Shown here: in pieces, positions 15,796-24,697 of the stretch
How the letters are laid out: every line of letters begins with the position of its first letter
Numbering within the stretch: the first letter of the stretch is position 1
Assembly: GCA_017405865.1 (NCBI GenBank)
Contig: JAFQZN010000008.1
Location: 145,539 to 209,538, forward strand
DNA: 64,000 nt
Origin: Oscillospiraceae bacterium
Lineage (GTDB): Bacteria > Bacillota > Clostridia > Oscillospirales > Oscillospiraceae
Reading direction: 5' to 3'
Translations under genes and position numbers: made by a program
Notes under the pieces: generated by a model
Told to the model about the DNA's origin: nothing
What the model saw: only the letters and a program-made list of their open reading frames with translations
Databases searched by the model: none

Positions 15796-17299
15796 AATCG
15801 GTCGGTAAGGGTTGCGCGAGAGCGAACAGCGCGTCCCAGTCCGGCGGCGTGTCGTAGAGATAGACTTCTTCTGTGCGGTTACGTTTCCATACTCTATTCT
15901 GATCGTCGTCACCGATGATTATGCCATTGCGACTGTCCAGAATGAGTTGATAGCGCATTAAGCAGACGCCGTTCTCGTAGCAAGTGATCAGTGCAGCGCT
16001 GTCCTCGCAGAAGACGGAAAGCCCAAGTCTTTCTTCTCCGAGATCACCTGCGCCGTCAATGTAGTAACTGTCCGCGCGGTACGCTTCGACCTGCGAGAGC
16101 ACCGTGTGCAAAGCGTCGCTGTCACAGAGATATGGTTTCCATAGGGGCGTATCGTCCGCATCTTCAACACGCATTACGATACGTTCTGCGTTTGAGATCC
16201 CATCGAACACCGCCTCGTCCAGTTTGCCGACGCCAGGCGCGAAACAGACCGCCTGCAAGCTGAACAGGAACAACAGCATCACGACTGCAAGCAGAAAGAT
16301 GCCGGATTTGGTTTTGACCGGGTGCAGTACACGCTGCAGGCGGTAGCGTAGCCCTGAAGCGGACGCGGAGAGGCAGGTCGTGAACCCCGGCGCACTCCCG
16401 GCGTTCGACAGGAGCAGCTCTGCATATCGTTTGCGCTCCTCCGGCGTCAGGCGCGCCGTCGCGAGTTCGTCGCAGCACAGCTCCAGATCCTCCGACGCCC
16501 GGGACAGTCCCAGCCACGAAAACGGCAGAAACCAGTAGCACGCCAAAAGGAAGGTCAGGAAGAACTTCGTTCCGTTGTCTTCACGGAGCAGATGCGTCGT
16601 TTCGTGCCGCAGGATCATCTGGAGGTCCTTTTCCTCATAAAACCGTTTCGGCAGGACGATCCGTCGCTTAATCAGACCGATCGACAGCGGCGAAACCGCG
16701 TCAGGAGAATAGACAATCTCTTTCCGATCCGGCAGGCGGCTTCGCTCCCGCTCTAATTCGGCGAGGATATTGTACCGCTCCTCCACGTAAACGTAAGAGA
16801 GGTAGTCGTCCTGCTCTGCATGCTTCAGCAACTGCCGGCGAAAGCGGAAATGGCTGATAATTTTCCAGCCAAACACGGCGAGGAAACCCGCCGCCCAAAC
16901 GCCAATCAGCGCCCAGAACCACACTCTGCCGATTCGCAGAACGGCAAAGGGTCGAAGTAAGGATGCTTCATACACAAAGACTAAATAGCCGATATTCGGC
17001 ATAAGCCATAAATCCGCGCAGAGTTCCGCAGAATAGCGCTTACGAAGCAACGGCGTCAGTGTGAGCAGCAGGGCGGAATAGACCGAATAACTTGCAAGGA
17101 AGGACAAAAAACCCTGAAAGTATTTTGTCGTACCATACAAAAAATAGGTGATCGGAAATACCGACAAAAAGAGAATCGGAGCGGCAGAGTGCATTGTAAA
17201 TCCGATATGCCGGCCCTTTTTCCTATCCCACCAATAACTTGGCACCCACAGAATGGTCGTAAATACCGCAATCGTCACGCGGAGCAGGATAGACCACAT
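15794..17299 (-). CDS. BlaR1/MecR1-like M56 membrane metalloprotease
   Basis: Membrane sensor-protease that on stimulation should lead to cleavage of the partner BlaI-type repressor. The 501-aa protein has several N-terminal membrane segments, a cytoplasmic zinc-protease domain with HETTH (about 232-236) and the downstream ELCCDELA motif, a membrane segment near 340-355 (IFLLAVVMLLFLFSL) and an outer part of about 145 residues. The penicillin-binding sensor domain of true BlaR1 is absent and the outer domain is unfamiliar. The ATG overlaps the BlaI stop (TGATG); GTG 17302 is an alternative start. Confidence 0.88.
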   Translation of the reverse strand: MWSILLRVTIAVFTTILWVPSYWWDRKKGRHIGFTMHSAAPILFLSVFPITYFLYGTTKYFQGFLSFLASYSVYSALLLTLTPLLRKRYSAELCADLWLMPNIGYLVFVYEASLLRPFAVLRIGRVWFWALIGVWAAGFLAVFGWKIISHFRFRRQLLKHAEQDDYLSYVYVEERYNILAELERERSRLPDRKEIVYSPDAVSPLSIGLIKRRIVLPKRFYEEKDLQMILRHETTHLLREDNGTKFFLTFLLACYWFLPFSWLGLSRASEDLELCCDELATARLTPEERKRYAELLLSNAGSAPGFTTCLSASASGLRYRLQRVLHPVKTKSGIFLLAVVMLLFLFSLQAVCFAPGVGKLDEAVFDGISNAERIVMRVEDADDTPLWKPYLCDSDALHTVLSQVEAYRADSYYIDGAGDLGEERLGLSVFCEDSAALITCYENGVCLMRYQLILDSRNGIIIGDDDQNRVWKRNRTEEVYLYDTPPDWDALFALAQPLPTD

Positions 17300-17715
17300 C
17301 ACAGCGAGTCCTCCTCCAAAAGCCGCCGCAGCTCGTCCAGCTCCTCCCGGCTCAAGCCGGACGCGGTCAAGGCGCAGGCAAAGGCAGAGATGCTTCCGCC
17401 GAAGACCTGATCCACAAAGCGGCGGCTTTGCCCCGCCTGATACTCCTCGCGTGAGATCAACGGATAGTAGACGCTGCTGCGCCCGTCCTTCTCAATGCGA
17501 AGGAAGCCTTTCTCTGCAAGCCGCGTCAGCACCGTCAGGAGTGTGCTCTGCGCCAGCGGGCGGCGTTCCGCCATCCGCTGCTCGATCTCCGCGCGCGGTG
17601 CGGGACAGGGGCACTCCCAGACCACCTGCATGATCTCAAGCTCCGCGTCCGGCAGTTTCTTCTGCCGCGTCAAACCGCTGCTCGCCGCCGTTTCTGCCCG
17701 TTCTTTCCTCTTCAT
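17299..17715 (-). CDS. BlaI/MecI/CopY-family winged-helix repressor
   Basis: A 138-aa DNA-binding repressor. The family core begins LPDAELEIMQVVWE and continues with the recognition region STLLTVLTRLAEKGFL and KDGRSSVYYPLISREEY, then the C-terminal dimer and cleavage region. It is encoded directly upstream of, and coupled to, the M56 protease. It should bind the dyad in its own promoter. GGGAGA precedes the ATG. Confidence 0.95.
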   Translation of the reverse strand: MKRKERAETAASSGLTRQKKLPDAELEIMQVVWECPCPAPRAEIEQRMAERRPLAQSTLLTVLTRLAEKGFLRIEKDGRSSVYYPLISREEYQAGQSRRFVDQVFGGSISAFACALTASGLSREELDELRRLLEEDSL

Positions 17716-17733
17716 ATTGTCTCCCTCACGTTG

Positions 17734-17785
17734 CTCTATATTTGTAGTGTAATTATATTCTACAACTATAGAGTATATTTGTCAA
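17734..17785 (-). promoter_or_regulatory. Promoter and BlaI-type operator of the repressor-protease pair
   Basis: Minus-strand -35 TTGACA (17780-17785), 17-bp spacer, -10 TAGAAT (17757-17762). Over it lies an inverted repeat with half-sites CTCTATAGTTGTAG (17760-17773) and, on the other arm, CTCTATATTTGTAG (17734-17747), matching at 13 of 14 positions with 12 bp between. Each half contains the TACA/TGTA core typical of BlaI and CopY operators. Binding would block the promoter, giving autorepression. Confidence 0.88.
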
Positions 17786-17793
17786 GAGGGCAA

Positions 17794-17829
17794 AACCGCC
17801 TATGAAGCAGTTTCGCTTCATAGGCGGTT
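17794..17829 (-). terminator. Intrinsic terminator after the aminotransferase
   Basis: Perfect stem AACCGCCTATGAAGC / GCTTCATAGGCGGTT (17794-17808 with 17815-17829), followed on the minus strand by TTTTG. It closes the long leftward unit ending with the aminotransferase and isolates it from the blaI promoter. Confidence 0.85.
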
Positions 17830-17838
17830 CAATTGCCG

Positions 17839-19029
17839 TTATCGTCTGTAATCCTCTGCCAGCTTTTTGAACAGCGGCAGGGCGCGCTCGATCGTTTCCG
17901 TCTGCACACAATAGGAAATGCGGAAATGCCCCGGTGTGCCGAAGCCGTCGCCCGGGACGAGCAGCAGATCGTATTTCTTCGCCTTCTCGCAGAATGCGCC
18001 GGCGTCAGGCTCCAGTGACCGTGGGAACAGATAGAACGCGCCGCCCGGTGCTACGCAGGTGTAGCCGAAGCTGCGAAGGCCTTCCAAAAGCAGCCTGCGG
18101 TTCGTCTCATAAACGGAAATATCCGAGGTCGTGCCGACACATTCGGCGGCAATCATCTGGAACATCGACGGCGCGCAGACATAGCCGAGGCTTCTTCCCG
18201 CGCCGCAGACCGCCGCATAGACGTCAGCAGCGTTTTCTATGCTGTCCGGCACGAGAATATAGCCAATTCGCTCGCCGGGCATGGAGAGCGATTTGGAGAA
18301 GGAATAGCAAACGATCGTGTTGCGATAGGCCGGAGCGATAAAGTTGACCTTTTCTCCGCCGAAAACGATCTCGCGGTACGGCTCGTCGGAGATCAGATAG
18401 ATCGGGTGGCCGTACTGTGCCGATTTTTGCTCTAACAGGGCGGCAAGACGGGAGATCGTTTCCTCGGAATAGATCACGCCGCAGGGGTTGTTCGGCGAGT
18501 TGATGATCAGCGCCTTCGTGTTTTCGTTGAGGCTTGCCTCCAGCATCGCAAAGTCGATCTGGAAGTCCTCGATCTGCGCGGGGATCACCACGCATTTTGC
18601 GCCTGCGCAGCTTTCCACCCACATCTTGTACTCCGGGAAATACGGAGCGAAAACAATGACCTCATCCGCAGCAGAAGAGACGAGCGCGCGCAGGGTGATC
18701 GACAGCGACGCCGCCGCGCCGCAGGTCATATAGAAATTCTCCGGGCGGTAGCACGTGCCGAAGCGGCGGTTGAGGTCGTCCGCCATCGCTCTGCGGCAGA
18801 CCTCGCTTCCCTGCGCGGAGGTGTAGCCGTGAACGGATATCGGGTCCATTTTGGCGATTCTCTCGATGGTCTGCGCGACCTTCTCCGGCGCAGGAACGTT
18901 GGGATTGCCGAGCGAGAAATCAAAAATATTCTCTCTTCCGACGATCTTCGCGCGCTGATTACCGTATTCAAAAATATCACGGATGACCGAGCGGTGATTG
19001 CCCAGCCGCATCATTTCCTGATTGATCAT
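17839..19029 (-). CDS. Pyridoxal-phosphate aminotransferase, class I/II
   Basis: A 396-aa fold-type I aminotransferase of the aspartate aminotransferase superfamily. Visible are the substrate segment NIFDFSLGNPNVPAP, the cofactor-binding NSPNNPCGVIYS, the acidic YLISDEPYRE and the PLP lysine in SFSKSLSMPGERIGY, with the C-terminal Arg in FRISYC. The substrate cannot be assigned. It follows galE by 18 bp. Confidence 0.9.
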   Translation of the reverse strand: MINQEMMRLGNHRSVIRDIFEYGNQRAKIVGRENIFDFSLGNPNVPAPEKVAQTIERIAKMDPISVHGYTSAQGSEVCRRAMADDLNRRFGTCYRPENFYMTCGAAASLSITLRALVSSAADEVIVFAPYFPEYKMWVESCAGAKCVVIPAQIEDFQIDFAMLEASLNENTKALIINSPNNPCGVIYSEETISRLAALLEQKSAQYGHPIYLISDEPYREIVFGGEKVNFIAPAYRNTIVCYSFSKSLSMPGERIGYILVPDSIENAADVYAAVCGAGRSLGYVCAPSMFQMIAAECVGTTSDISVYETNRRLLLEGLRSFGYTCVAPGGAFYLFPRSLEPDAGAFCEKAKKYDLLLVPGDGFGTPGHFRISYCVQTETIERALPLFKKLAEDYRR

Positions 19030-19047
19030 AGTAACGTCTCTTTTCCG

Positions 19048-20052
19048 TTATTTCGTATGCTCTACGATGAAATTCCAGCTGTCGCGGCACATATCCTCAA
19101 CGGTTTTTTCCGTCTTCCAGTGCAGGAGGCATTCAGCCTTCTCGGCGTTTGCATAGCAGACGGCCAGATCGCCGTCACGTCTCGGACCGATCACGTAAGG
19201 AACGTCGACCTCGTTCACGCGGATGAACGTATGCAGCAGCTCCAGCACGGAAACGCCGTTGCCGGTGCCGAGGTTGATCGCTTCCGCGCCGGTATGCTCT
19301 GCGGCATAATCGAGCGCGCAGAGGTGTCCCTTCGCGAGGTCGACAACATGCAGATAGTCGCGCAGGCAGGTGCCGTCCGGCGTATCATAGTCATTGCCGA
19401 AGACGGTCAGCCGCTCCAGCTGCCTGCCGGCAACGCGAGCAATATAGGGCATAAGATTGTTCGGGATGCCGTTCGGGTCGTCGCCGATCAGGCCGGATTC
19501 ATGCGCGCCGACCGGATTGAAATAACGAAGCAGAACAGCGGAAAAATCGGGATTTGCGGCAACGTAATCGCGGATGATCTGCTCGATCATCGCCTTTGTC
19601 CAGCCGTAGGGGTTGGTCGCGACGTGGCACGGCATATCCTCACGGTACGGAACGGGATTATCCGGTCCGTAAACTGTCGCAGAGGAGGAGAAGACGAGCC
19701 GCTTGCAACCGTGCTTTTCCATCGTCTCCAGCAGGGTCAGCGTGCTGTCTAAATTGTTGCGATAGTACGCCAGCGGAATCCGGCAGCTCTCACCCACCGC
19801 CTTGAGCCCTGCAAAATGAATCACTGCGTCAATCTCGTTCTCGGAGAAGACCTGCTCCATCGCGCCGCGATCCTGTACGTCGATCTCATAGAATTTGGGG
19901 CGCTTGCCGGTGATCGTTTCAATATGCTCCAGCACAGAGCCGTAGGCGTTGCAGAGATTATCCGCAATCACAGCGTCATGTCCCGCGTTCAAAAGCTCCA
20001 CGCAGGTGTGGCTCCCGATGTAGCCGAGTCCTCCGGTCAACAATACGTTCAT
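19048..20052 (-). CDS. galE: UDP-glucose 4-epimerase
   Basis: Interconverts UDP-glucose and UDP-galactose (Leloir pathway and glycan precursor supply). The 334-aa short-chain dehydrogenase has the NAD loop GGLGYIGSHT at residues 7-16, SSSATVYG and the NPYGWTKAMIEQ active-site Tyr-Lys region. ATG 20052 has GGAGG 7 nt upstream; the frame extends further to 20097 but without a ribosome site. Confidence 0.95.
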   Translation of the reverse strand: MNVLLTGGLGYIGSHTCVELLNAGHDAVIADNLCNAYGSVLEHIETITGKRPKFYEIDVQDRGAMEQVFSENEIDAVIHFAGLKAVGESCRIPLAYYRNNLDSTLTLLETMEKHGCKRLVFSSSATVYGPDNPVPYREDMPCHVATNPYGWTKAMIEQIIRDYVAANPDFSAVLLRYFNPVGAHESGLIGDDPNGIPNNLMPYIARVAGRQLERLTVFGNDYDTPDGTCLRDYLHVVDLAKGHLCALDYAAEHTGAEAINLGTGNGVSVLELLHTFIRVNEVDVPYVIGPRRDGDLAVCYANAEKAECLLHWKTEKTVEDMCRDSWNFIVEHTK

Positions 20053-20068
20053 AGCTATTCCTCCATAA

Positions 20069-20239
20069 TCATTGATGCCGCGGCAGATAATAATCATCCG
20101 CCGGGCGGAAAAACGGGCATTCGCCCTTGTGAAGCGTCAGGATCCTGTACCATTCGTCCTCGTCGATGTCCTTGGAACAGAAGGATTCCTCCGTTTCTTC
20201 ATCATAGTAATAATTCCAGCAATCCTCGCAGTTTGGCAT
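20069..20239 (-). CDS. Small Cys-rich protein (resembles DUF6472)
   Basis: A 56-aa acidic protein with Cys4, Cys7, Cys21 and Cys41 (MPNCEDCWNYYYDEE, later GECPFFRPADDY). From memory this pattern resembles the DUF6472 small proteins of Clostridia; function unknown. The start at 20239 has AGGAGGG. It is co-directional with, and 10 bp downstream of, the DUF2344 gene. Confidence 0.75.
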   Translation of the reverse strand: MPNCEDCWNYYYDEETEESFCSKDIDEDEWYRILTLHKGECPFFRPADDYYLPRHQ

Positions 20240-20249
20240 GGGTTCCCTC

Positions 20250-20897
20250 CTAACGGAAGATCTCGCCGTTTTCGTCGTATACCTCCAAGCGGCGATAGCG
20301 GACGAAGTCCGGCTTGTCCTGCGGCAAATACCGCTCAATCGCTGCGGTCAGAAGCGCCGGATTCAGCGACGGGTTCTGCGCGCTGATTCGCGCGGTCAGC
20401 GTGATACGGTCATTCTCAACGGAAAACTCCGTTTTGTGGATCATCGAGCGGATGTCCGCCTCCTCCATCCCGCGTTTCGTGCGCTTTTCCACAATTATTG
20501 CTTCGCCATTCAGCAGCGTCGCGATGCGATTCTTCGCGCCGTCAGGAACACCGTGATCATAAAGCATCGTCAGCGATACGGATAGCTCTGTGAGATATTT
20601 TGCTTTCCGATCGCTCTCATAGACCGTCAGAACGCGGACGCCCTGCGGCAGCACGGCGTTCATATCCTCCGGCGTAATCGCAATATCTGCGTCCAGTTCA
20701 TATTCCATGATCTCGCAGACGCTCTCCGTGCCGACGCTCAGAGGCAGGAGCATGGAAACATACGCATGCGGCGTGTAACCCTGCGAATGGTGCAGAACGA
20801 CGCCTGCTCTGCGGAAGGCTCTCTGCATCAGCCGCATCGTGTCCAAATGCGACATCCAGATCGCCGTGCCGGTCTTTTCAAACAGCATTCTACGCAT
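20250..20897 (-). CDS. DUF2344 / TIGR03936-type radical SAM-associated protein
   Basis: A 215-aa protein opening [31 protein letters not shown] and continuing to QGYTPHAYVSMLLPLSVGTES, typical for DUF2344. Members are encoded next to, or fused to, the TIGR03960 B12-binding radical SAM protein, as here with an 8-bp overlap. Role unknown; the family is thought to partner the radical SAM enzyme in RNA or protein modification. Confidence 0.9.
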   Translation of the reverse strand: MRRMLFEKTGTAIWMSHLDTMRLMQRAFRRAGVVLHHSQGYTPHAYVSMLLPLSVGTESVCEIMEYELDADIAITPEDMNAVLPQGVRVLTVYESDRKAKYLTELSVSLTMLYDHGVPDGAKNRIATLLNGEAIIVEKRTKRGMEEADIRSMIHKTEFSVENDRITLTARISAQNPSLNPALLTAAIERYLPQDKPDFVRYRRLEVYDENGEIFR

Positions 20898-22725
20898 CGC
20901 ATTTGCCTCCCTTCAGAAGGCAGTTGGCTCCGCAGCCGCTGCAGCTTGCTCTGCAGTCCGGCGTCGTTTCGTTTCGATAGGCGCGCTCCCGTTCCTTTTT
21001 CAAAAACGCCGGACTTACGCCGTCGGAGATCACGTCCCACGGCAGCAGCTCGTCAATGCCGTAGCCGCGCGTCGTGTAAAAACCAGGGTCGATCCCGCAG
21101 GCGGCAAAGCTGTCCAGCCACGTCTGATAGGAAAAGTACTCATCCCAGCCATCGAGCCTCGCGCCCCGGTTGACCGCTTCCTCCAGAACGGCGCAGAGCC
21201 TCCGGTCGCCGCGCGCAAGCACCGCTTCCAGGCGGCTCAAATCCGACGCATGCCAGTTATATTCAATACTCTTTGACGGCATATTGTCCTTCAGGAGCTT
21301 CTGCCGACGCATATACTCTTCCAGCGAGATCTGTTTTTCCCACTGAAAGGGCGTAAAGGGCTTCGGCACGAAGTACGCCGTAGCGACGTGGATGCGAACG
21401 CCGCGCTTTTTATTGCTTGCATGCTCGCGCCACGTTTTCAAAACTTTATATACGAGCTCCGCAATGCCTAATACGTCCTCGTCCGTCTCCGTCGGCAGGC
21501 CGAGCATGAAATAGAGCTTGACATTGTTCCAACCGCCCTCAAAGGCGATGGCGCAGGTCTGGAGAATCTCTTCCTCCGTGACGTTTTTATTGATCGCGTC
21601 GCGCAATCTCTGTGTGCCTGCCTCGGGTGCGAAGGTCAGGCCGCTCTTTCTCACCTGCTGCAGGCGCAGCATCAGTTCACGCGAGAAATTATCCGCGCGC
21701 AGGGACGGGAGCGAAAGGTTGATCTTGCGCGGTGTGCAATACTCCTGCATCTGCTGCGCAAGCACCGGAAGATATTTATAGTCCGATGTGGACAGGCTCG
21801 AGAGCGTGATCTCGTGGCAGCCAGAGTTTTCCAGCAGCTCGACTGCCTGCCGCAGCAGCAGCTCCGGCGAGCGGGGCCGCACGGGGCGGTAGGTAAAGCC
21901 TGCCTGACAGAAGCGGCAGCCGCGGATGCAGCCGCGCATGACCTCCAGATTGGAGCGGTCATGCACGATCTCCGTATTCGGCACAATGATGTCCGTTGGA
22001 TAGAGCGCGTCGTCCAGGTTTTCCATGATGCGCTTCGTCACTTTAGCAGGCGCGCCGTGCAGCGGCGTGATCGCCTGCAGTGTACCGTCGGCGTTGTACC
22101 TGTGCTCATAGAAGGACGGCACATAGACGCCCTCCAACTTGCTGACGGCAAGCAGGAACGCCTCCTTGCTCCAGCCCTCTCGCTTTGCTCTCCGATAGAG
22201 GGACACGATTTCCTCCGTCAGCTCCTCCCCCTCGCCCAGCGACACAAAGTCAATAAAATCTGCGAGCGGTTCGGGATTATACATGCAAGCTCCGCCTACA
22301 AAAACGATATGCTCCAAGCCCTTCCGATCCGCTGCTCTGCGCGGGATACCGCCGAGATCCAGCATGTTCAAAATATTCGTATAGCTCATCTCGTAGCCGA
22401 CGGAAAAGGCGATCATATCAAACTCGGAAAGCGCGTCCCCGCTCTCTAACGCATAGAGCGGGATCCCGTTCTTGCAAAGCTCATCCTCCATATCGCCCCA
22501 CGGCGTAAAAACGCGCTCGCACCACACGCCCTCCATGCGGTTCATCACCGCATAGATAATGCGTATGCCGAGATTGGACATGCCGATTTCATAGGTGTCC
22601 GGGAAGCAAAATGCCACCCGGACGTCGACCTCTTCTTTATTCTTTATGGTTTGATTGTATTCTCCCCCGACGTAGCGCGCAGGCTTCTGCACCTTGGGGA
22701 GAATCCGTTCTAAACGTTCATTCAT
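20890..22725 (-). CDS. B12-binding-domain radical SAM protein (TIGR03960 type)
   Basis: A 611-aa enzyme with an N-terminal cobalamin-binding-like domain ([18 protein letters not shown]) and a radical SAM domain whose CxxxCxxC cluster site is [14 protein letters not shown]. The C-terminal part is Cys-rich ([19 protein letters not shown]). The substrate is unknown. The gene is widespread in Firmicutes. Its ATG overlaps the rfbA stop by 4 bp (ATGA), so it is coupled to the last gene of the polysaccharide locus. Confidence 0.92.
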   Translation of the reverse strand: MNERLERILPKVQKPARYVGGEYNQTIKNKEEVDVRVAFCFPDTYEIGMSNLGIRIIYAVMNRMEGVWCERVFTPWGDMEDELCKNGIPLYALESGDALSEFDMIAFSVGYEMSYTNILNMLDLGGIPRRAADRKGLEHIVFVGGACMYNPEPLADFIDFVSLGEGEELTEEIVSLYRRAKREGWSKEAFLLAVSKLEGVYVPSFYEHRYNADGTLQAITPLHGAPAKVTKRIMENLDDALYPTDIIVPNTEIVHDRSNLEVMRGCIRGCRFCQAGFTYRPVRPRSPELLLRQAVELLENSGCHEITLSSLSTSDYKYLPVLAQQMQEYCTPRKINLSLPSLRADNFSRELMLRLQQVRKSGLTFAPEAGTQRLRDAINKNVTEEEILQTCAIAFEGGWNNVKLYFMLGLPTETDEDVLGIAELVYKVLKTWREHASNKKRGVRIHVATAYFVPKPFTPFQWEKQISLEEYMRRQKLLKDNMPSKSIEYNWHASDLSRLEAVLARGDRRLCAVLEEAVNRGARLDGWDEYFSYQTWLDSFAACGIDPGFYTTRGYGIDELLPWDVISDGVSPAFLKKERERAYRNETTPDCRASCSGCGANCLLKGGKCDA

Positions 22726-23591
22726 TTGCGTTTAACCAGATCGGTCAGATACTGACCGTACTCCGTCATTTTCAGTTCGCTGCCGATAGAAAGCAACTTT
22801 TCGTCCGAGATAAAGCCCTGCCGCCAGGCGATTTCTTCCGGGCAGGCAATATACAGGCCCTGTCTGGACTGTACCGCCTCCACGTACTGGGCGGCGTTGA
22901 GCATTCCCTCCGGCGTACCGGTATCGAGCCAGGCAAGGCCTCTGCCGAAGAGCTCGACCTTCAGCTTACCGCGCTTTAGGTATTCTTCGTTCAACGACGT
23001 AATCTCAAGCTCGCCACGCGCCGAGGGCGTCAGCGTTTTCGCGTATTCGACCGCGTGACCGTCATAGAAATACAGACCCGGAACGGCGTAATGCGACTTC
23101 GGGTTCTTCGGCTTTTCCTCGATGGAAACAACGCGGTGATCCTTATCGAATTCCACCACGCCGTAGGCGCTCGGATTTTTGACCGGATAGCCGAAGACCG
23201 TCGCGCCATCCGTCCTCGCGGCGGCCTCCTTGACGTGCTCCTCGAGCTTCCCGCCATAGAACATATTGTCACCTAGCACGAGGCAGCAGCGATCGCCAGC
23301 GATGAAGTTCTCCGCAATCAGGAAGGCGTCTGCAATGCCGCGCGCAACATACTGAATCCCGTATTCGACCGTTATACCGAACTGCGAGCCGTCGCCGAGC
23401 AGGCGCTTGTAGGCGTCCACGTCCGCAGGCGCGGTGATCAGCATGATCTCGCGAATGCCCGCCATCAAAAGCACGGATAGCGGATAATATACCATCGGCT
23501 TGTCGTAGATCGGGATCAAGGGCTTGGAAACCGCCTTGGTCATCGGATAAAGCCTGCTTCCCTTGCCGCCGGCGAGAATAATACCTTTCAT
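22722..23591 (-). CDS. rfbA: Glucose-1-phosphate thymidylyltransferase (copy 1)
   Basis: Makes dTDP-glucose from dTTP and glucose-1-phosphate. The 289-aa protein has the nucleotide signature [46 protein letters not shown] and [11 protein letters not shown]. Start at ATG 23591 with GGAGG. A second copy lies at 42316-43200 next to rfbB and rfbC; this one stands apart, next to a CapE-like gene, and differs at many positions, so it may serve another sugar. Confidence 0.92.
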   Translation of the reverse strand: MKGIILAGGKGSRLYPMTKAVSKPLIPIYDKPMVYYPLSVLLMAGIREIMLITAPADVDAYKRLLGDGSQFGITVEYGIQYVARGIADAFLIAENFIAGDRCCLVLGDNMFYGGKLEEHVKEAAARTDGATVFGYPVKNPSAYGVVEFDKDHRVVSIEEKPKNPKSHYAVPGLYFYDGHAVEYAKTLTPSARGELEITSLNEEYLKRGKLKVELFGRGLAWLDTGTPEGMLNAAQYVEAVQSRQGLYIACPEEIAWRQGFISDEKLLSIGSELKMTEYGQYLTDLVKRK

Positions 23592-23604
23592 AACTGCCTC
23601 CGTT

Positions 23605-24654
23605 TCACTTGTGTTTGAAGTGTTCCAGCTCCTGTCGGATATCCTCCAGCCGCAGGAGCTTTTCCTGTACCTGTGCAACGTCCAGAAGCTCCGTGTTATT
23701 GCTGTTGAACTCGGAAAGAAGGTTGCGCTCGGTATCACCCTTCCGATAGTAATTATCGTAATTCAGATTGCGTTTGTCGCAGGGAACACGGTAAAATGCG
23801 CCGAGATCCTCCGCATGGGCGCACTCCTCGTTCGTTAAAAGCGTCTCGCACATCTTTTCGCCGTGGCGGATGCCGATCACGCGGATCTCATGCTCCGGCG
23901 CAAAAAGTCCCGTCACCGCCTTTGCAAGCGTCTCAATGGTGCAGGCAGGCGCTTTCTGCACGAGGATGTCGCCGGACGTGCCGTGCTCGAAGGCAAAGAG
24001 GACAAGATCGACCGCTTCGTCAAGCGACATGATAAACCGGGTCATCGTTGGCTCGGTGATCGTGATCGGCTCCCCAGCCTTGATCTGCTCGATCCAAAGC
24101 GGGATCACGCTGCCGCGCGAGCACATGACGTTGCCGTAGCGTGTGCAGCAGATCATCGTCCGATCGGGCGAGACCGTCCGGCTCTTTGCGACGACAACTT
24201 TCTCCATCAGCGCCTTGGAAATTCCCATGGCGTTGACCGGATACGCTGCCTTATCAGTGGACAGACAGATGATTTTTTTCACGCCCTCGTCGATTGCGGC
24301 CGTCAAGAGGTTTTCCGTGCCGAGAACGTTCGTCCGCACTGCCTCGATGGGAAAGAATTCGCACGACGGCACCTGCTTCAGAGCGGCGGCGTGGAAGATA
24401 TAGTCTACGCCGTGGAGCGCGTTCTTGATCGAAGAAAGCTCCCGTACGTCGCCGAGGAAGAACTTGATCTTTTCGGCAGCATCCGGCATCTTCGTCTGGA
24501 ATTCGTGGCGCATATCGTCCTGCTTTTTCTCGTCGCGGGAGAAGATACGGATCTCGCCGATGTCCGTCTGCAAAAAGCGGTGCAGCACGGCGTTGCCAAA
24601 CGACCCAGTCCCGCCTGTGATCAACAGCGTTTTATTCTCAAAAATCGTACCCAT
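23605..24654 (-). CDS. CapE/FnlA-like UDP-GlcNAc 4,6-dehydratase (5-inverting)
   Basis: A 349-aa short-chain dehydrogenase that resembles CapE of Staphylococcus aureus along its length ([53 protein letters not shown]). It has the Ser-Met-Lys catalytic set of this family in [21 protein letters not shown]. Known reaction: UDP-GlcNAc to UDP-2-acetamido-2,6-dideoxy-L-arabino-hexulose, first step to UDP-L-FucNAc (CapE-CapF-CapG) or, in PseB, to pseudaminic acid. CapF and CapG are not in the window. Confidence 0.9.
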   Translation of the reverse strand: MGTIFENKTLLITGGTGSFGNAVLHRFLQTDIGEIRIFSRDEKKQDDMRHEFQTKMPDAAEKIKFFLGDVRELSSIKNALHGVDYIFHAAALKQVPSCEFFPIEAVRTNVLGTENLLTAAIDEGVKKIICLSTDKAAYPVNAMGISKALMEKVVVAKSRTVSPDRTMICCTRYGNVMCSRGSVIPLWIEQIKAGEPITITEPTMTRFIMSLDEAVDLVLFAFEHGTSGDILVQKAPACTIETLAKAVTGLFAPEHEIRVIGIRHGEKMCETLLTNEECAHAEDLGAFYRVPCDKRNLNYDNYYRKGDTERNLLSEFNSNNTELLDVAQVQEKLLRLEDIRQELEHFKHK

Positions 24655-24697
24655 ATGAAAGCCCCGCTCAATGATATGTTATATGATAAATTGTATT

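Noticed and set aside
15794..17715. Beta-lactam resistance operon
   Set aside because: Repressor and protease families fit, but there is no beta-lactamase or resistant PBP gene, and the sensor lacks the penicillin-binding domain.
23605..24654. Pseudaminic or legionaminic acid pathway
   Set aside because: A PseB/CapE-type dehydratase alone is not enough; no NeuB/PseI synthase, CMP transferase or hydrolase is present in the window.
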